Source: UBA11400 sp964473555
GTDB taxonomy: Bacteria; Bacteroidota; Rhodothermia; Balneolales; HLUCCA01
Assembly (NCBI GenBank): GCA_964473555.1
Contig: CAYYPL010000001.1
Location: 310,001 to 374,000 of the forward strand
Direction: 5' to 3'
DNA: 64,000 bases
The first letter of the stretch is position 1. Every line of letters starts with the position of its first letter. Below the pieces are notes generated by a model. The model was not told the DNA's origin, did not search any database, and saw nothing but the letters and a program-made list of their open reading frames with translations. The position numbers and the translations under genes are program-made. This document shows, in pieces, positions 54,094 through 63,900 of the stretch.

Positions 54094-56892
54094 ATGATCC
54101 AACTTTGGAATGGGCTTCAGATCGAAGCCGAAGGTGAAGGGATATCAGAGCCATTGAGTAAACAAGTGAATCTGTTAGGACAGTTGCTTGGTCATGCTAT
54201 CAGAGAATATGCAGGAGACCAGATACATGATAAGATTGAATACTATCGCCTGAAGCTTAAACAAGCGTACTTACCAGGTAATGGACACCTTAGGAAAGAG
54301 GTCGCAGAAGAGCTTAAATCGCTACAACTTTCTGAGATTGATTGGATGATACGTTCATTTACCGCTTTTTTTCATCTGATAAATAAAGCGGAACAACAAG
54401 AGATAATCAGGATAAATAGGGAGAGAGAACTAAAAGCCGATAACGAGGGTAATCGACCTGAATCTCTACGTCAAGCTATTTCCTATCTCAAAGAATTGGG
54501 TTTAGATGCAATGGCTGCTCAGGAGTTGCTAAATCAAATAGATATCCAACCAACACTGACAGCACATCCCACCGAAGCTCGCAGAAGAAGTATTCTCTAT
54601 ATTCAGAACGCAATTGCGGAAAACTTATCATTACTGGGCCTGACCGAATTATCCGGATTCGAAATGAGCAGTATCATCAACAACATCTACAAGAGTATTG
54701 TATTGTTGCTCCATACCGATGATGTGAGAAGCTCAAAAATCACGGTTCAGGATGAGGTAAAAAATGGTTTATTTTTCTTTATATCAACAATCTGGGAGTT
54801 GATCCCGGATATCGTAACCGAACTGGATCTTGTTTTTGAACAGGTCTACGGCCAGCGTCTATTACTCGAACATCCAATCAGATATCGAAACTGGATTGGA
54901 GGTGACCGCGATGGTAATCCCAAAGTAACTCACGAAGTCACCAAACATGCGCTCATCGAATACAGAAACACAGCAATAGAATTGTACGACAGAGCGCTAC
55001 TCTCGCTTCGAAGAGAGTTGAGTATATCTGATAAACAATCGCGATTACCCGGTTGGTTTAAACTGCAGGTCGATTCTGAGGTGAAGAGGATTGATCTGGA
55101 TCCAACAGTTTTAGAAATTTATAAACATGAATACTTCAGACTGAAAATTAACTGTATACGTAAGAAACTTGAATCCGCTCGCTATGATCATGGATCATCA
55201 AAAATTCATTCCAAATATACCGTTGAAGAGTTCAGATATGATTTAGACTCACTTCATCAAGCAGTTAAAGAATCGGGATTTGCATTCATTGCGGAAAATG
55301 GACTACTAAACAGACTTAGAATTCAGGCCCGATCATTCGGGTTTAGCTTGTGTGGTCTTGACATCAGACAGCATTCGGACGTCTTCGGAGCAACGGTAGA
55401 TGAGTTATTCAGGCTATCTGGTGAGACAGCATCGTACCATACGTTGAATGAGGCAGATAAAGTCGCAGTTCTAACCAAGGAATTGACTCAGGTAAGGCCT
55501 CTTGTTCCACTTCATGCTACTTTGTCTGAACAAAGTGCGGAGTTGATGGCTTCATTTAATCTGATACGTAAATTCATCCAATCTGACAAAGAATCAATTG
55601 GCAGTATTATCATATCCATGACCCACCAGGTTAGTCATCTGCTTGAGGCTATGTTGATATGCAAAGAAACAGGTCTCATACACTACAATGAGGGTAAACT
55701 GGTCAGTCTAGTTGATGTTGTTCCGTTATTTGAAACGATTGATGACTTGAAACGATCAGCTGAACTGATGAAAGAGTTGTATGAAAGTCCAATCTACAAG
55801 ATGCAGCTTCAAGCCCGGGGACAATTCCAGGAGATCATGCTCGGATATTCAGATAGTAACAAAGATGGTGGATACTGGATGGCGAATTGGTCGCTGCACA
55901 AAGCGCAGAAGGATCTGGCCAACGTGAGTCGTAAGTATGGAATACAGGTCAGATTGTTTCACGGACGTGGAGGAACGGTAGGTCGAGGAGGCGGACGGGC
56001 TAATCAGGCAGTGATCGCCTTGCCAACAGAATGCCATAATGGAATGATACGATTTACTGAGCAAGGCGAGGTGATCTCATTTAGATATGCCAACAAGCGT
56101 ATCGCCCGGCGACACCTCGAACAGGTACTAAATGCGATGATCAAATCTACCGCAAAGAGTCAATTTGGGGGCTCCGCAAACCTGATTAAACCAGATGTGC
56201 AATACTTTGATACCATGGAACAGTTGTCAGAAATCTCTATGACAACCTATCGCAACCTGATTGATTCACCTTCTTTTTGGCCTTGGTACTCAACAATTAC
56301 TCCCATAGAGCATATTAGTCATTTACCGATTGCTTCAAGACCTATTTCCAGAAAATCTTCAAATGAGGTCGATTTTGATGGGTTAAGAGCTATTCCATGG
56401 GTTTTTGCATGGACACAAACCAGGTATAATGTCCCTGGTTGGTTTGGAATTGGATCCGCATTTCAGGATTGCCTTCATGAAGGTACGGTCTCTGTGGAAG
56501 AGCTCAGGGAGCTGTATCAAACGTGGGATTTTTTCAAAGCCGTTGTGAATAATGCACAAAGGGAGATGGGACGGTCTAGTTTCACAACAGCCGAGATCTA
56601 TTCAGGTGAGAAAGGGCGCGATATACACGACAAGATTTCACTGGAATTTGAAAAAGCTTCGCGAATCATCAACGCTATCTGTGATCAAAAAGAAATTTTG
56701 GACGTCAATCCGGTAATCAAAAAGTCCATCAAACTTCGAAATCCATATACTGACGTACTTAATCTCATTCAACATGAGATGATGGTAAGGTGGAGGTCGA
56801 TAGATAAAAACTCGGAGGAAGCCGAGCAGTTGAGAAATTTGTTGTTTATCAGTGTGAATGGAATTGCAGCCGCAATGCAAAGCACCGGATAA
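54094..56892 (+). CDS. ppc: Phosphoenolpyruvate carboxylase
   Basis: The 932-residue enzyme has the catalytic histidine block TAHPTEARRRS (around residues 155-165), GYSDSNKDGGYW near 583 and the loop FHGRGGTVGRGGG near 622, as in all bacterial PEPC. It adds bicarbonate to PEP to give oxaloacetate, refilling the TCA cycle. The C-terminal part contains IPWVFAWTQTRYNVPGWFGIG. It is monocistronic, divergent from the patatin gene across 125 AT-rich bases. Confidence 0.96.
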   Translation: MIQLWNGLQIEAEGEGISEPLSKQVNLLGQLLGHAIREYAGDQIHDKIEYYRLKLKQAYLPGNGHLRKEVAEELKSLQLSEIDWMIRSFTAFFHLINKAEQQEIIRINRERELKADNEGNRPESLRQAISYLKELGLDAMAAQELLNQIDIQPTLTAHPTEARRRSILYIQNAIAENLSLLGLTELSGFEMSSIINNIYKSIVLLLHTDDVRSSKITVQDEVKNGLFFFISTIWELIPDIVTELDLVFEQVYGQRLLLEHPIRYRNWIGGDRDGNPKVTHEVTKHALIEYRNTAIELYDRALLSLRRELSISDKQSRLPGWFKLQVDSEVKRIDLDPTVLEIYKHEYFRLKINCIRKKLESARYDHGSSKIHSKYTVEEFRYDLDSLHQAVKESGFAFIAENGLLNRLRIQARSFGFSLCGLDIRQHSDVFGATVDELFRLSGETASYHTLNEADKVAVLTKELTQVRPLVPLHATLSEQSAELMASFNLIRKFIQSDKESIGSIIISMTHQVSHLLEAMLICKETGLIHYNEGKLVSLVDVVPLFETIDDLKRSAELMKELYESPIYKMQLQARGQFQEIMLGYSDSNKDGGYWMANWSLHKAQKDLANVSRKYGIQVRLFHGRGGTVGRGGGRANQAVIALPTECHNGMIRFTEQGEVISFRYANKRIARRHLEQVLNAMIKSTAKSQFGGSANLIKPDVQYFDTMEQLSEISMTTYRNLIDSPSFWPWYSTITPIEHISHLPIASRPISRKSSNEVDFDGLRAIPWVFAWTQTRYNVPGWFGIGSAFQDCLHEGTVSVEELRELYQTWDFFKAVVNNAQREMGRSSFTTAEIYSGEKGRDIHDKISLEFEKASRIINAICDQKEILDVNPVIKKSIKLRNPYTDVLNLIQHEMMVRWRSIDKNSEEAEQLRNLLFISVNGIAAAMQSTG

Positions 56893-56985
56893 AACCAAGT
56901 AATGCAGTCATAAAAGAAAGATTTTACAATTTAGGGTATTCAAGCTGATTATTTTGGCATTTTAACCCAATCAACAGATAATGCT

Positions 56986-58599
56986 ATGAATATCAAAAAT
57001 ATATCAGTCGTGATGGTGATGTTGTTTGTGTCTGTGATAAGTATACAGGCTCAATCAGTAAGCAATCCTACTGTCGACCAGGAAATGGTCAGTAAAATCA
57101 TAAAAGAAGGCACGGAAAACTCTCGAGTAATGGAGTATGCCGGATGGTTAACAGATGTATATGGCCCTCGTTTAACGAATACACCTCAGTTAATGCGTGC
57201 ATCCGAATACGTCATGGAAACACTTAAGTCTAACGGCGTAGCAGATGTAAAGCTTCATCAATGGGGGCCATTTGGAACCGGATGGACACTCAAGCGCTTC
57301 TCTTTTCACGCTACATCTCCGTATGCGTATTTCCCGGTCATTGCCCAGCCAAAAGCCTGGTCACCTGGTTATGAATCCCTTCAGCGTGGTGAAGCTGTTT
57401 ATCTGAAAATCGACTCACCAGCAGATTATGCAAAATATCGCGGTAAACTGGCGGGAAAATTTGTTTTGATCGAAGAACCAGTGCCAGCTGAACCATCATT
57501 TAATCCCATTGCTTCCCGGCGGAGTGTGGATAACTTGCTTCAATTAGCCAATGCGACCCGAATGCCTTCACGTCCTAATGTAGCCGGTGGACCCAATGCG
57601 GGAGCGTTGGCCAGAGCACAGGCTGCCTATGAAAAAGCGCAATTCCTTATGAATGAAAAACCTGTTGCCATTCTGGATCAAAGCTATCGTGGATGGGGTG
57701 GTCAGGTAGCTGTAAGCGGGGCCACATTACCGGCTGATCCGTCACTTGGCTGGGGCGAACGTCCACGACCCCACCAGATGAATGCTCCAACTCCTATTCC
57801 ACAGATATCTCTTGCGCGAGAGCATTATGGCAGGATTTATCGGTTATTGGAAAAAAATATTCCGGTTAATATCGATATGGAACTCGAAGTTGAGTTTCAG
57901 AAAGAGGATCTTTATGGATACAATGTCATAGGTGATATCAAGGGGACAGACGCTGAAGTTGGCGATGAACTTGTGATATTAGGTGCGCATATTGATTCCT
58001 GGCATACAGGTACCGGTGCTACGGACAATGCTGCAGGTAGTGTGGTGATGATGGAAGTGATGCGTATTTTAAAGGCTTTGGACGTTCAGCCCAAACGTAC
58101 CATTCGCATCGCCTTATGGAGCGGTGAAGAGCAAGGATTACACGGCTCTCTGGAGTATGTTCGTGAATTCTTCGGTAGTCGCGGTGAAGACTGGACTTCC
58201 ACTGGAGAAATTGACCTGAAACCAGGTCATGAAAAGTTTTCAGCCTATTACAACATAGATAATGGTGGAGGGCAAGTTCGGGGTATACATCTTCAAGAAA
58301 ATGAGCAACTCAGAGAATTATTCAGAACCTGGTTGACTCCTTTTGGTGAATGGGATGCAACAACAGTTTCATTCGCAAACACCGGGGGAACCGATCATTT
58401 ATCGTTTGACCGGGTGGGATTACCTGGATTCCAGTTTATTCAGGATGCTCTTGAGTATTCTACGTTCACTCACCACTCCAATATGGACACTTATGAGCGA
58501 TTGGTTGAGCAAGATCTTCAAAGAACCGCGATTATTGTTGCGACCTTCGTGTATCACACCGCAATGCTGGATGAAAGATTGCCAAGAAAAGGTGAGTGA
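56986..58599 (+). CDS. Secreted M28 family metallopeptidase with PA domain
   Basis: The 537-residue product has a signal peptide ending near IQAQ, and a PA-like inserted region (about 120-260). The M28 catalytic domain shows the zinc ligands in GAHIDSWHTGTGATDNAAG (around 332-350) and EEQGLHGS (around 379-386), and a final histidine in FTHHSNMDTYE near 497. It is probably a periplasmic or surface aminopeptidase/carboxypeptidase. No T9SS tail is seen. It starts about 90 bases after ppc and ends before two hairpins. Confidence 0.92.
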   Translation: MNIKNISVVMVMLFVSVISIQAQSVSNPTVDQEMVSKIIKEGTENSRVMEYAGWLTDVYGPRLTNTPQLMRASEYVMETLKSNGVADVKLHQWGPFGTGWTLKRFSFHATSPYAYFPVIAQPKAWSPGYESLQRGEAVYLKIDSPADYAKYRGKLAGKFVLIEEPVPAEPSFNPIASRRSVDNLLQLANATRMPSRPNVAGGPNAGALARAQAAYEKAQFLMNEKPVAILDQSYRGWGGQVAVSGATLPADPSLGWGERPRPHQMNAPTPIPQISLAREHYGRIYRLLEKNIPVNIDMELEVEFQKEDLYGYNVIGDIKGTDAEVGDELVILGAHIDSWHTGTGATDNAAGSVVMMEVMRILKALDVQPKRTIRIALWSGEEQGLHGSLEYVREFFGSRGEDWTSTGEIDLKPGHEKFSAYYNIDNGGGQVRGIHLQENEQLRELFRTWLTPFGEWDATTVSFANTGGTDHLSFDRVGLPGFQFIQDALEYSTFTHHSNMDTYERLVEQDLQRTAIIVATFVYHTAMLDERLPRKGE

Positions 58600-58621
58600 T
58601 AATTAGTAGATTCCTATTGTT

Positions 58622-58654
58622 AAAGGCTGAAGCATAATTGCTTCGGCCTTTTTT
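58622..58654 (+). terminator. Terminator after the M28 peptidase gene
   Basis: The 11-base stem 58623-58633 (AAGGCTGAAGC) pairs with 58640-58650 (GCTTCGGCCTT, one G-T pair), with a 6-base loop, and is followed by a T-run. Confidence 0.92.
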
Positions 58655-58670
58655 GTTTAAATGAATGATC

Positions 58671-58707
58671 AAAAAAAAGCCCTTTGCAGTATCTGTGCAA
58701 AGGGCTT
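58671..58707 (-). terminator. Minus-strand terminator-like hairpin without a known gene
   Basis: Perfect 12-base arms 58677-58688 and 58696-58707 (AAGCCCTTTGCA/TGCAAAGGGCTT) have a 7-base loop. The run of eight A at 58671-58678 becomes a T-run only when read on the minus strand, so it should stop leftward transcripts. No minus-strand gene lies within 2 kb to the right. Confidence 0.75.
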
Positions 58708-58896
58708 GATAAACCAAAGGTCATTCTAGCTTATTTGTGTCGAAAGAGTAAGCACCTTGTCAGTGTTGCTTACTGTGGTGTTTGTACGTACTCCGTCTAG
58801 CATCGGTTTCAAAGAAGAGAGTACATATTTTAGTATCAACCACCATATTGTCGTTATGTGATTCGGTTGTCATGGGCAGTTTAGAACAAATATTTA

Positions 58897-58930
58897 TCTT
58901 GATAATGGACTATTAAAGATGGTATATTTG
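58897..58930 (+). promoter_or_regulatory. Bacteroidota-type promoter of tRNA-Leu
   Basis: TCTTG (58897-58901) lies 21 bases before TATATTTG (58923-58930), an exact match to the TAnnTTTG -7 consensus. The tRNA begins 9 bases later. The spacing agrees with the published 17-23 range for this promoter class. Confidence 0.65.
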
Positions 58931-58938
58931 TGTTCTTC

Positions 58939-59020
58939 GCCGGTGTGGCGGAATTGGTAGACGCGCACGACTCAAAATCGTGTTTCGCAAGAAGTGTCGG
59001 TTCGAGTCCGACCACCGGTA
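58939..59020 (+). tRNA. tRNA-Leu (anticodon CAA)
   Basis: The 82-base sequence folds as a class II tRNA. The acceptor stem GCCGGTG/CACCGGT has a G1-T72 wobble pair. The D-arm lies around GAATTGGTAGACGC, and the anticodon stem is CACGA/TCGTG with loop CTCAAAA (anticodon CAA). A long variable arm and a T-arm GTCGG TTCGAGT CCGAC follow. The discriminator is A. CCA is not encoded. It reads TTG codons as leucine. Confidence 0.95.
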
Positions 59021-59023
59021 CAT

Positions 59024-59065
59024 AAAGGCTTCTGGATATATATCTGGAAGCCTTTATTATTTTTA
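59024..59065 (+). terminator. Terminator after tRNA-Leu
   Basis: AAAGGCTTC (59024-59032) pairs with GAAGCCTTT (59047-59055), and a T-rich ATTATTTTT follows. It starts three bases after the tRNA end. Confidence 0.85.
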
Positions 59066-59135
59066 TCCTGAGATGAAATGTAATTTTTGTTAATTTGCAA
59101 ACTTCATCCAAGTAAAATTATTATCGGAGTCGCTC

Positions 59136-60830
59136 ATGCAAAGCTACAGTAAGCTGCCATATCTGGTAGCAGTTATCATTTTGTCTTTGATTCTAGTTCA
59201 GGGATCTGCTATCGCCCAGGTAGTATGGACTGAACTCACAGAAGACCACAATCTCCCAACGGGAGTTAAATTGTTTTCTGGCAGACAGTCCAGTCCGGGT
59301 TTAGTTGCCTACTATGCAGAGATTGATCTATCCAATGAATCAGTTGTTGTCCATCCCTACTTTAGTGAAACTCTACGGGCAACATCTGTAATCGCAGCAG
59401 AAAAAGGGGCAATAGTTGCAGTGAATGGTGGATTTTTTGCTAATAGTTCATCCGTTTCTTCCGTGGTTGAACCTCTTACCGTACTTGCCAGGAATATTGC
59501 TAGTTTATCCCGGCCAGCCGGCACCTTTCCGGTTACCCGATCTTTTTTGGCATTAAATAAGGACAGAAGTGCTTCCATTGACTGGATCTATCATTTTTCT
59601 GGTGAATTTGAAGATATCATCCGTTTCAATTCACCTACTCCCAATACCACCACAACTCCGGCACCGGTTCCACTTAGAAATGATGGTCAGGCATACGATG
59701 ATCTGCTCATGGGACTTGGAGGTGGGCCAACACTGGTCAAAAATGGTGTTGTCCGAATTACTTATAACGAAGAGGTTTTCTTTGGCTCCGGTGTTGAGCT
59801 CACTGACAGTCGTCCACGTACGGCAGTTGGATACACAGCTGACAAAAAAATGATCATTTTCATTGCTGAAGGCGGCCTTGTAAACTCCTCTGGTGCTACT
59901 TTAAGACAGGTTGCAGATATTATGATTTCATTGGGCGCTGTGGAAGCTATGAATCTTGATGGGGGCGGATCTACGACCATGGCCGTAAACGGGAAGTTAT
60001 TTAATCGTCCAAGTGGTGGAACCTTTCAGCGTCCAGTACCTTCGATTTTAGCAGTTGTCCCTACCGATTCTCTGAAAATCCCTGGCTCCGAGCCGCAGGT
60101 TGAAACCGTAATTTTGGATACTGAAATGGAGTCTGTCAGTTTTTCAAATAACGGTGAAGGATGGGGAGAAACGGCCAATTCGGGAAATTATGGGACATCG
60201 AGAGCCAGAATTACATTGATTGGTGACGGCTCTCGCTCTGTTACTTACAAACCTGTATTAAATCAGGGTTCTTATGAAGTATTTGGATGGTGGGTGGCGT
60301 CTTCTAACAGGGCCCCTAATACACCTTACACCATTTACCATTCAGATGGAGAAACTACTGTACGTGTTAATCAACAGCAGAATGATGCCCGGTGGGTATC
60401 TCTTGGGACATTTCAGTTTGATGGAAACGCTTCAGACTCTGTCAGAGTATCAAATAATGCATCTGCTTCTGCGGCAGGCGCTGCAGGGACATACGTTGTA
60501 GCAGATGCGGTACGATTCGTAAAAAAAGAGACTTCAACGTCTATCCGTTCTCGAGCAGAAAGTCCTGTCGGCCTCAGCTTATTACAAAATTATCCCAATC
60601 CGTTTAATCCGTCCACGATGATCGAATTTTCTATAGCTGAATCAGATTATGTGGAAATTCAAGTCTTTGATTTGACGGGTCGCAAAGTAGCAGATATTCT
60701 TTCAGGAATGATGAGTCCAGGTACTCACAGGGTTTCATTCGATGCCCGGTTACTTGGAAGCGGTTCATATCTTTACAGGCTTCAAACGAACGCGGGATCC
60801 ATAACACGATTAATGACGGTGATTAAATAA
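59136..60830 (+). CDS. Secreted NAGPA-domain (phosphodiester glycosidase) protein with golvesin-like and T9SS domains
   Basis: The 564-residue product has a signal peptide ending near AIAQ and a NAGPA/phosphodiester glycosidase domain (about 60-310). Its motifs include NGGFFA, MGLGGGPTLVKNG, SRPRTAVGYT and AMNLDGGGSTTM. A golvesin/xanthan-lyase-like beta-sandwich follows (about 325-465, QGSYEVFGWWVASSNR and YVVADAVRF), and the T9SS tail has QNYPNPFNPST near 485. Family members cleave GlcNAc or sugar phosphodiester links; here a role on surface or environmental polysaccharide is an inference. CGGAG lies at good spacing before the ATG. Confidence 0.88.
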   Translation: MQSYSKLPYLVAVIILSLILVQGSAIAQVVWTELTEDHNLPTGVKLFSGRQSSPGLVAYYAEIDLSNESVVVHPYFSETLRATSVIAAEKGAIVAVNGGFFANSSSVSSVVEPLTVLARNIASLSRPAGTFPVTRSFLALNKDRSASIDWIYHFSGEFEDIIRFNSPTPNTTTTPAPVPLRNDGQAYDDLLMGLGGGPTLVKNGVVRITYNEEVFFGSGVELTDSRPRTAVGYTADKKMIIFIAEGGLVNSSGATLRQVADIMISLGAVEAMNLDGGGSTTMAVNGKLFNRPSGGTFQRPVPSILAVVPTDSLKIPGSEPQVETVILDTEMESVSFSNNGEGWGETANSGNYGTSRARITLIGDGSRSVTYKPVLNQGSYEVFGWWVASSNRAPNTPYTIYHSDGETTVRVNQQQNDARWVSLGTFQFDGNASDSVRVSNNASASAAGAAGTYVVADAVRFVKKETSTSIRSRAESPVGLSLLQNYPNPFNPSTMIEFSIAESDYVEIQVFDLTGRKVADILSGMMSPGTHRVSFDARLLGSGSYLYRLQTNAGSITRLMTVIK

Positions 60831-60851
60831 CTTGTTAGTACTATGATGCAT

Positions 60852-60889
60852 AAAAAAAGGGAGACTGACGAATCAGCCTCCCTTTTTTT
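60852..60889. terminator. Bidirectional terminator between convergent T9SS cargo genes
   Basis: AAAAAAAGGGAG (60852-60863) pairs with CTCCCTTTTTTT (60878-60889), with an inner CTGA/TCAG stem. It serves the NAGPA gene and the minus-strand gene that ends at 60910. Confidence 0.93.
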
Positions 60890-60909
60890 GTGAGTTGCTT
60901 TCTGAACTT

Positions 60910-63900
60910 TTATTTCAACAAGGTCATTCTCTTCGTCATAGAGGTCGATGGAGTCTCAAGACGATAGATATACACTCCACTTGCAAGTCCGTTTGCACTG
61001 AAATTGATGTTCGTGACACCAGCAGGCATCATTCCATCAACTAAAGTGGCAACCAAACGACCTGTGAGGTCATAAACGCTCAACTTGACAGCTTCTGAGC
61101 GATTCAGCGTGAAGCTGATCATAGTCGTAGGGTTGAATGGGTTTGGATAGTTCTGATTCAGTGCGATTTGGTCTGGAACCATTTCAAACTCATCATCGAT
61201 ACTTGTTGGAGTACTGTTGTTATTCAAGTATCCCAGTTGTGATAAAGCCGTCCATCCAGTCATCCAGTTGTACGTACCGAACGCACCTACGTAGTCGACT
61301 TTAGTGAACCAGGAGTCTTCGTACAGGTCACGATTTGCAGCGCCGAGGGCAGGGGAGTTCTGACGGGGACGTGGGTCGAGCAGGTTGTCCATTTCACGGG
61401 ATATCCCACGAAGATTTGGATCTACGATCTGGTTTCCAGACAGGTTCGATCCCAACGCTTCACGAACGAAGGCCTGTGGAATCAAGGCTTCAGGTGTGTC
61501 TCCGATGGTGAAATCGAACCAGAAGTTGTTCATGAGTTTCAGGTCACCGGCCTCCAAACGTTTGCGACTGTCTTGTGCCGATTCGTTGGCCACGTCTTCG
61601 ATGGTGAGTGCAGGAGCACCTGGCTGGCCTTTGAAGTCACCGAAGATGGAATTGAAGTAGGTTCCACCTGTGTTGTCACGGAAGATCAGACCTTGTGAGC
61701 CGTCACCTGCAACGGTACCCGGATTGTTTTTTCCATCACCCAGGAAGGTTACGTTGGCCAGTACCGGAGTGGTATATGGCGTAGCCTGCTCGTCGCCAAT
61801 GGCTCCGTCCATCTCGGCCATACGACCCGCAGCGTCCTGTGCCTGGATCACGAACCAGAACTGTCCACGGCCATTGAAGCCTTCGTCCCAGTCATAGGCA
61901 TCGTCGGAATTGAATGCAGAAACCAGATACTTGGCATCTACGGTTCCACCGAACCACTCGAACCCGTCGTCATCAGAGGCGAAGGACTCTACATACTCAA
62001 TGGTGGTTCCACGACCCACGCCACCCAAGGTGAGACCCTGGATCTCGTTACCGGCCTGGTCACCTACGGCTTTACCGGTGTGACGGATAGAAACGTAGCG
62101 CATGATCCCGGAATTGTCGTCTGGATCGTCTCCACCGTAGTCGGCGCGATTGTCACCAGCTCCTACGATCTCGTTGAGACCCTCGATCTGACGCACGGTC
62201 GCGTTGTTGGTCGGAGCACGTCCCAGCAGGATCACACCACCCCATAGACCGCGGTCTTCTTGGTCTAGCTGACCTGTCATGTCGTCGAGTATGGAGGTAA
62301 AAATGATCGGATTGGATGCGGTTCCTTCCGCGAAGATTTTACCACCTTGGGATACGGCCAGGAAGGAAGCGTTGTTCCCTTCGCCTTCAGCCCCTTTGAT
62401 TACCGTTCCAGGCTCGATCCACAGTTCTGCTCCGTCTTCAACGAATACACCACCCTGAAGGATGTACACGTTGTCGGCTGTCCAGTACACCTTCTCGCCC
62501 GCATTGATGCTGGCATCGGTGACATTCACTTCATTATTACCCGTTGCATCTTCAGAAAGATATCCTAATTGATCGAGTGCCGTCCATCCTTTCATCCAGT
62601 TACTGGTACCGAACGCACCTACGTAGTCGACTTTAGTGAACCAGGAGTCTTCGTACAGGTCACGATTTGCAGCGCCGAGGGCAGGGGAGTTCTGACGGGG
62701 ACGTGGGTCGAGCAGGTTGTCCATTTCACGGGATATCCCACGAAGATTTGGATCTACGATCTGGTTTCCAGACAGGTTCGATCCCAACGCTTCACGAACG
62801 AAGGCCTGTGGAATCAAGGCTTCAGGTGTGTCTCCGATGGTGAAATCGAACCAGAAGTTGTTCATGAGTTTCAGGTCACCGGCCTCCAAACGTTTGCGAC
62901 TGTCTTGTGCCGATTCGTTGGCCACGTCTTCGATGGTGAGTGCAGGAGCACCTGGCTGGCCTTTGAAGTCACCGAAGATGGAATTGAAGTAGGTTCCACC
63001 TGTGTTGTCACGGAAGATCAGACCTTGTGAGCCGTCACCTGCAACGGTACCCGGATTGTTTTTTCCATCACCCAGGAAGGTTACGTTGGCCAGTACCGGA
63101 GTGGTATATGGCGTAGCCTGCTCGTCGCCAATGGCTCCGTCCATCTCGGCCATACGACCCGCAGCGTCCTGTGCCTGGATCACGAACCAGAACTGTCCAC
63201 GGCCATTGAAGCCTTCGTCCCAGTCATAGGCATCGTCGGAATTGAATGCAGAAACCAGATACTTGGCATCTACGGTTCCACCGAACCACTCGAACCCGTC
63301 GTCATCAGAGGCGAAGGACTCTACATACTCAATGGTGGTTCCACGACCCACGCCACCCAAGGTGAGACCCTGGATCTCGTTACCGGCCTGGTCACCTACG
63401 GCTTTACCGGTGTGACGGATAGAAACGTAGCGCATGATCCCGGAATTGTCGTCTGGATCGTCTCCACCGTAGTCGGCGCGATTGTCACCAGCTCCTACGA
63501 TCTCGTTGAGACCCTCGATCTGACGCACGGTCGCGTTGTTGGTCGGAGCACGTCCCAGCAGGATCACACCACCCCATAGACCGCGGTCTTCTTGGTCTAG
63601 CTGACCTGTCATGTCGTCGAGTATGGAGGTAAAAATGATCGGATTGGATGCGGTTCCTTCCGCGAAGATTTTACCACCTTGGGATACGGCCAGGAAGGAA
63701 GCGTTGTTCCCTTCGCCTTCAGCCCCTTTGATTACCGTTCCGGGCTCGATCCACAGTTCGGCGCCATCCTCAACGAATACACCACCCTGAAGGATGTACA
63801 CGTTGCCGGCTGTCCAGTACACCTTCTCGCCCGCATTGATGCTGGCATCGGTGACATTGATTACCTGCTGTCCGAGAGCGGGGATAACCGCACACGTAAG

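Larger units (their letters stand above)
58600..59135. other. Intergenic region with terminators, tRNA-Leu and an unassigned stretch
   Basis: From left to right: the terminator of the M28 gene, a second hairpin whose T-run is on the minus strand, a 230-base stretch with an AGTAAGCA/TGCTTACT stem (58747-58754 with 58767-58774) and no gene, a TAnnTTTG promoter, tRNA-Leu, and its terminator. Confidence 0.7.

Noticed and set aside
58747..58774. Hairpin AGTAAGCA/TGCTTACT as an independent terminator
   Set aside because: It has a 12-base loop and no T-run on either strand.
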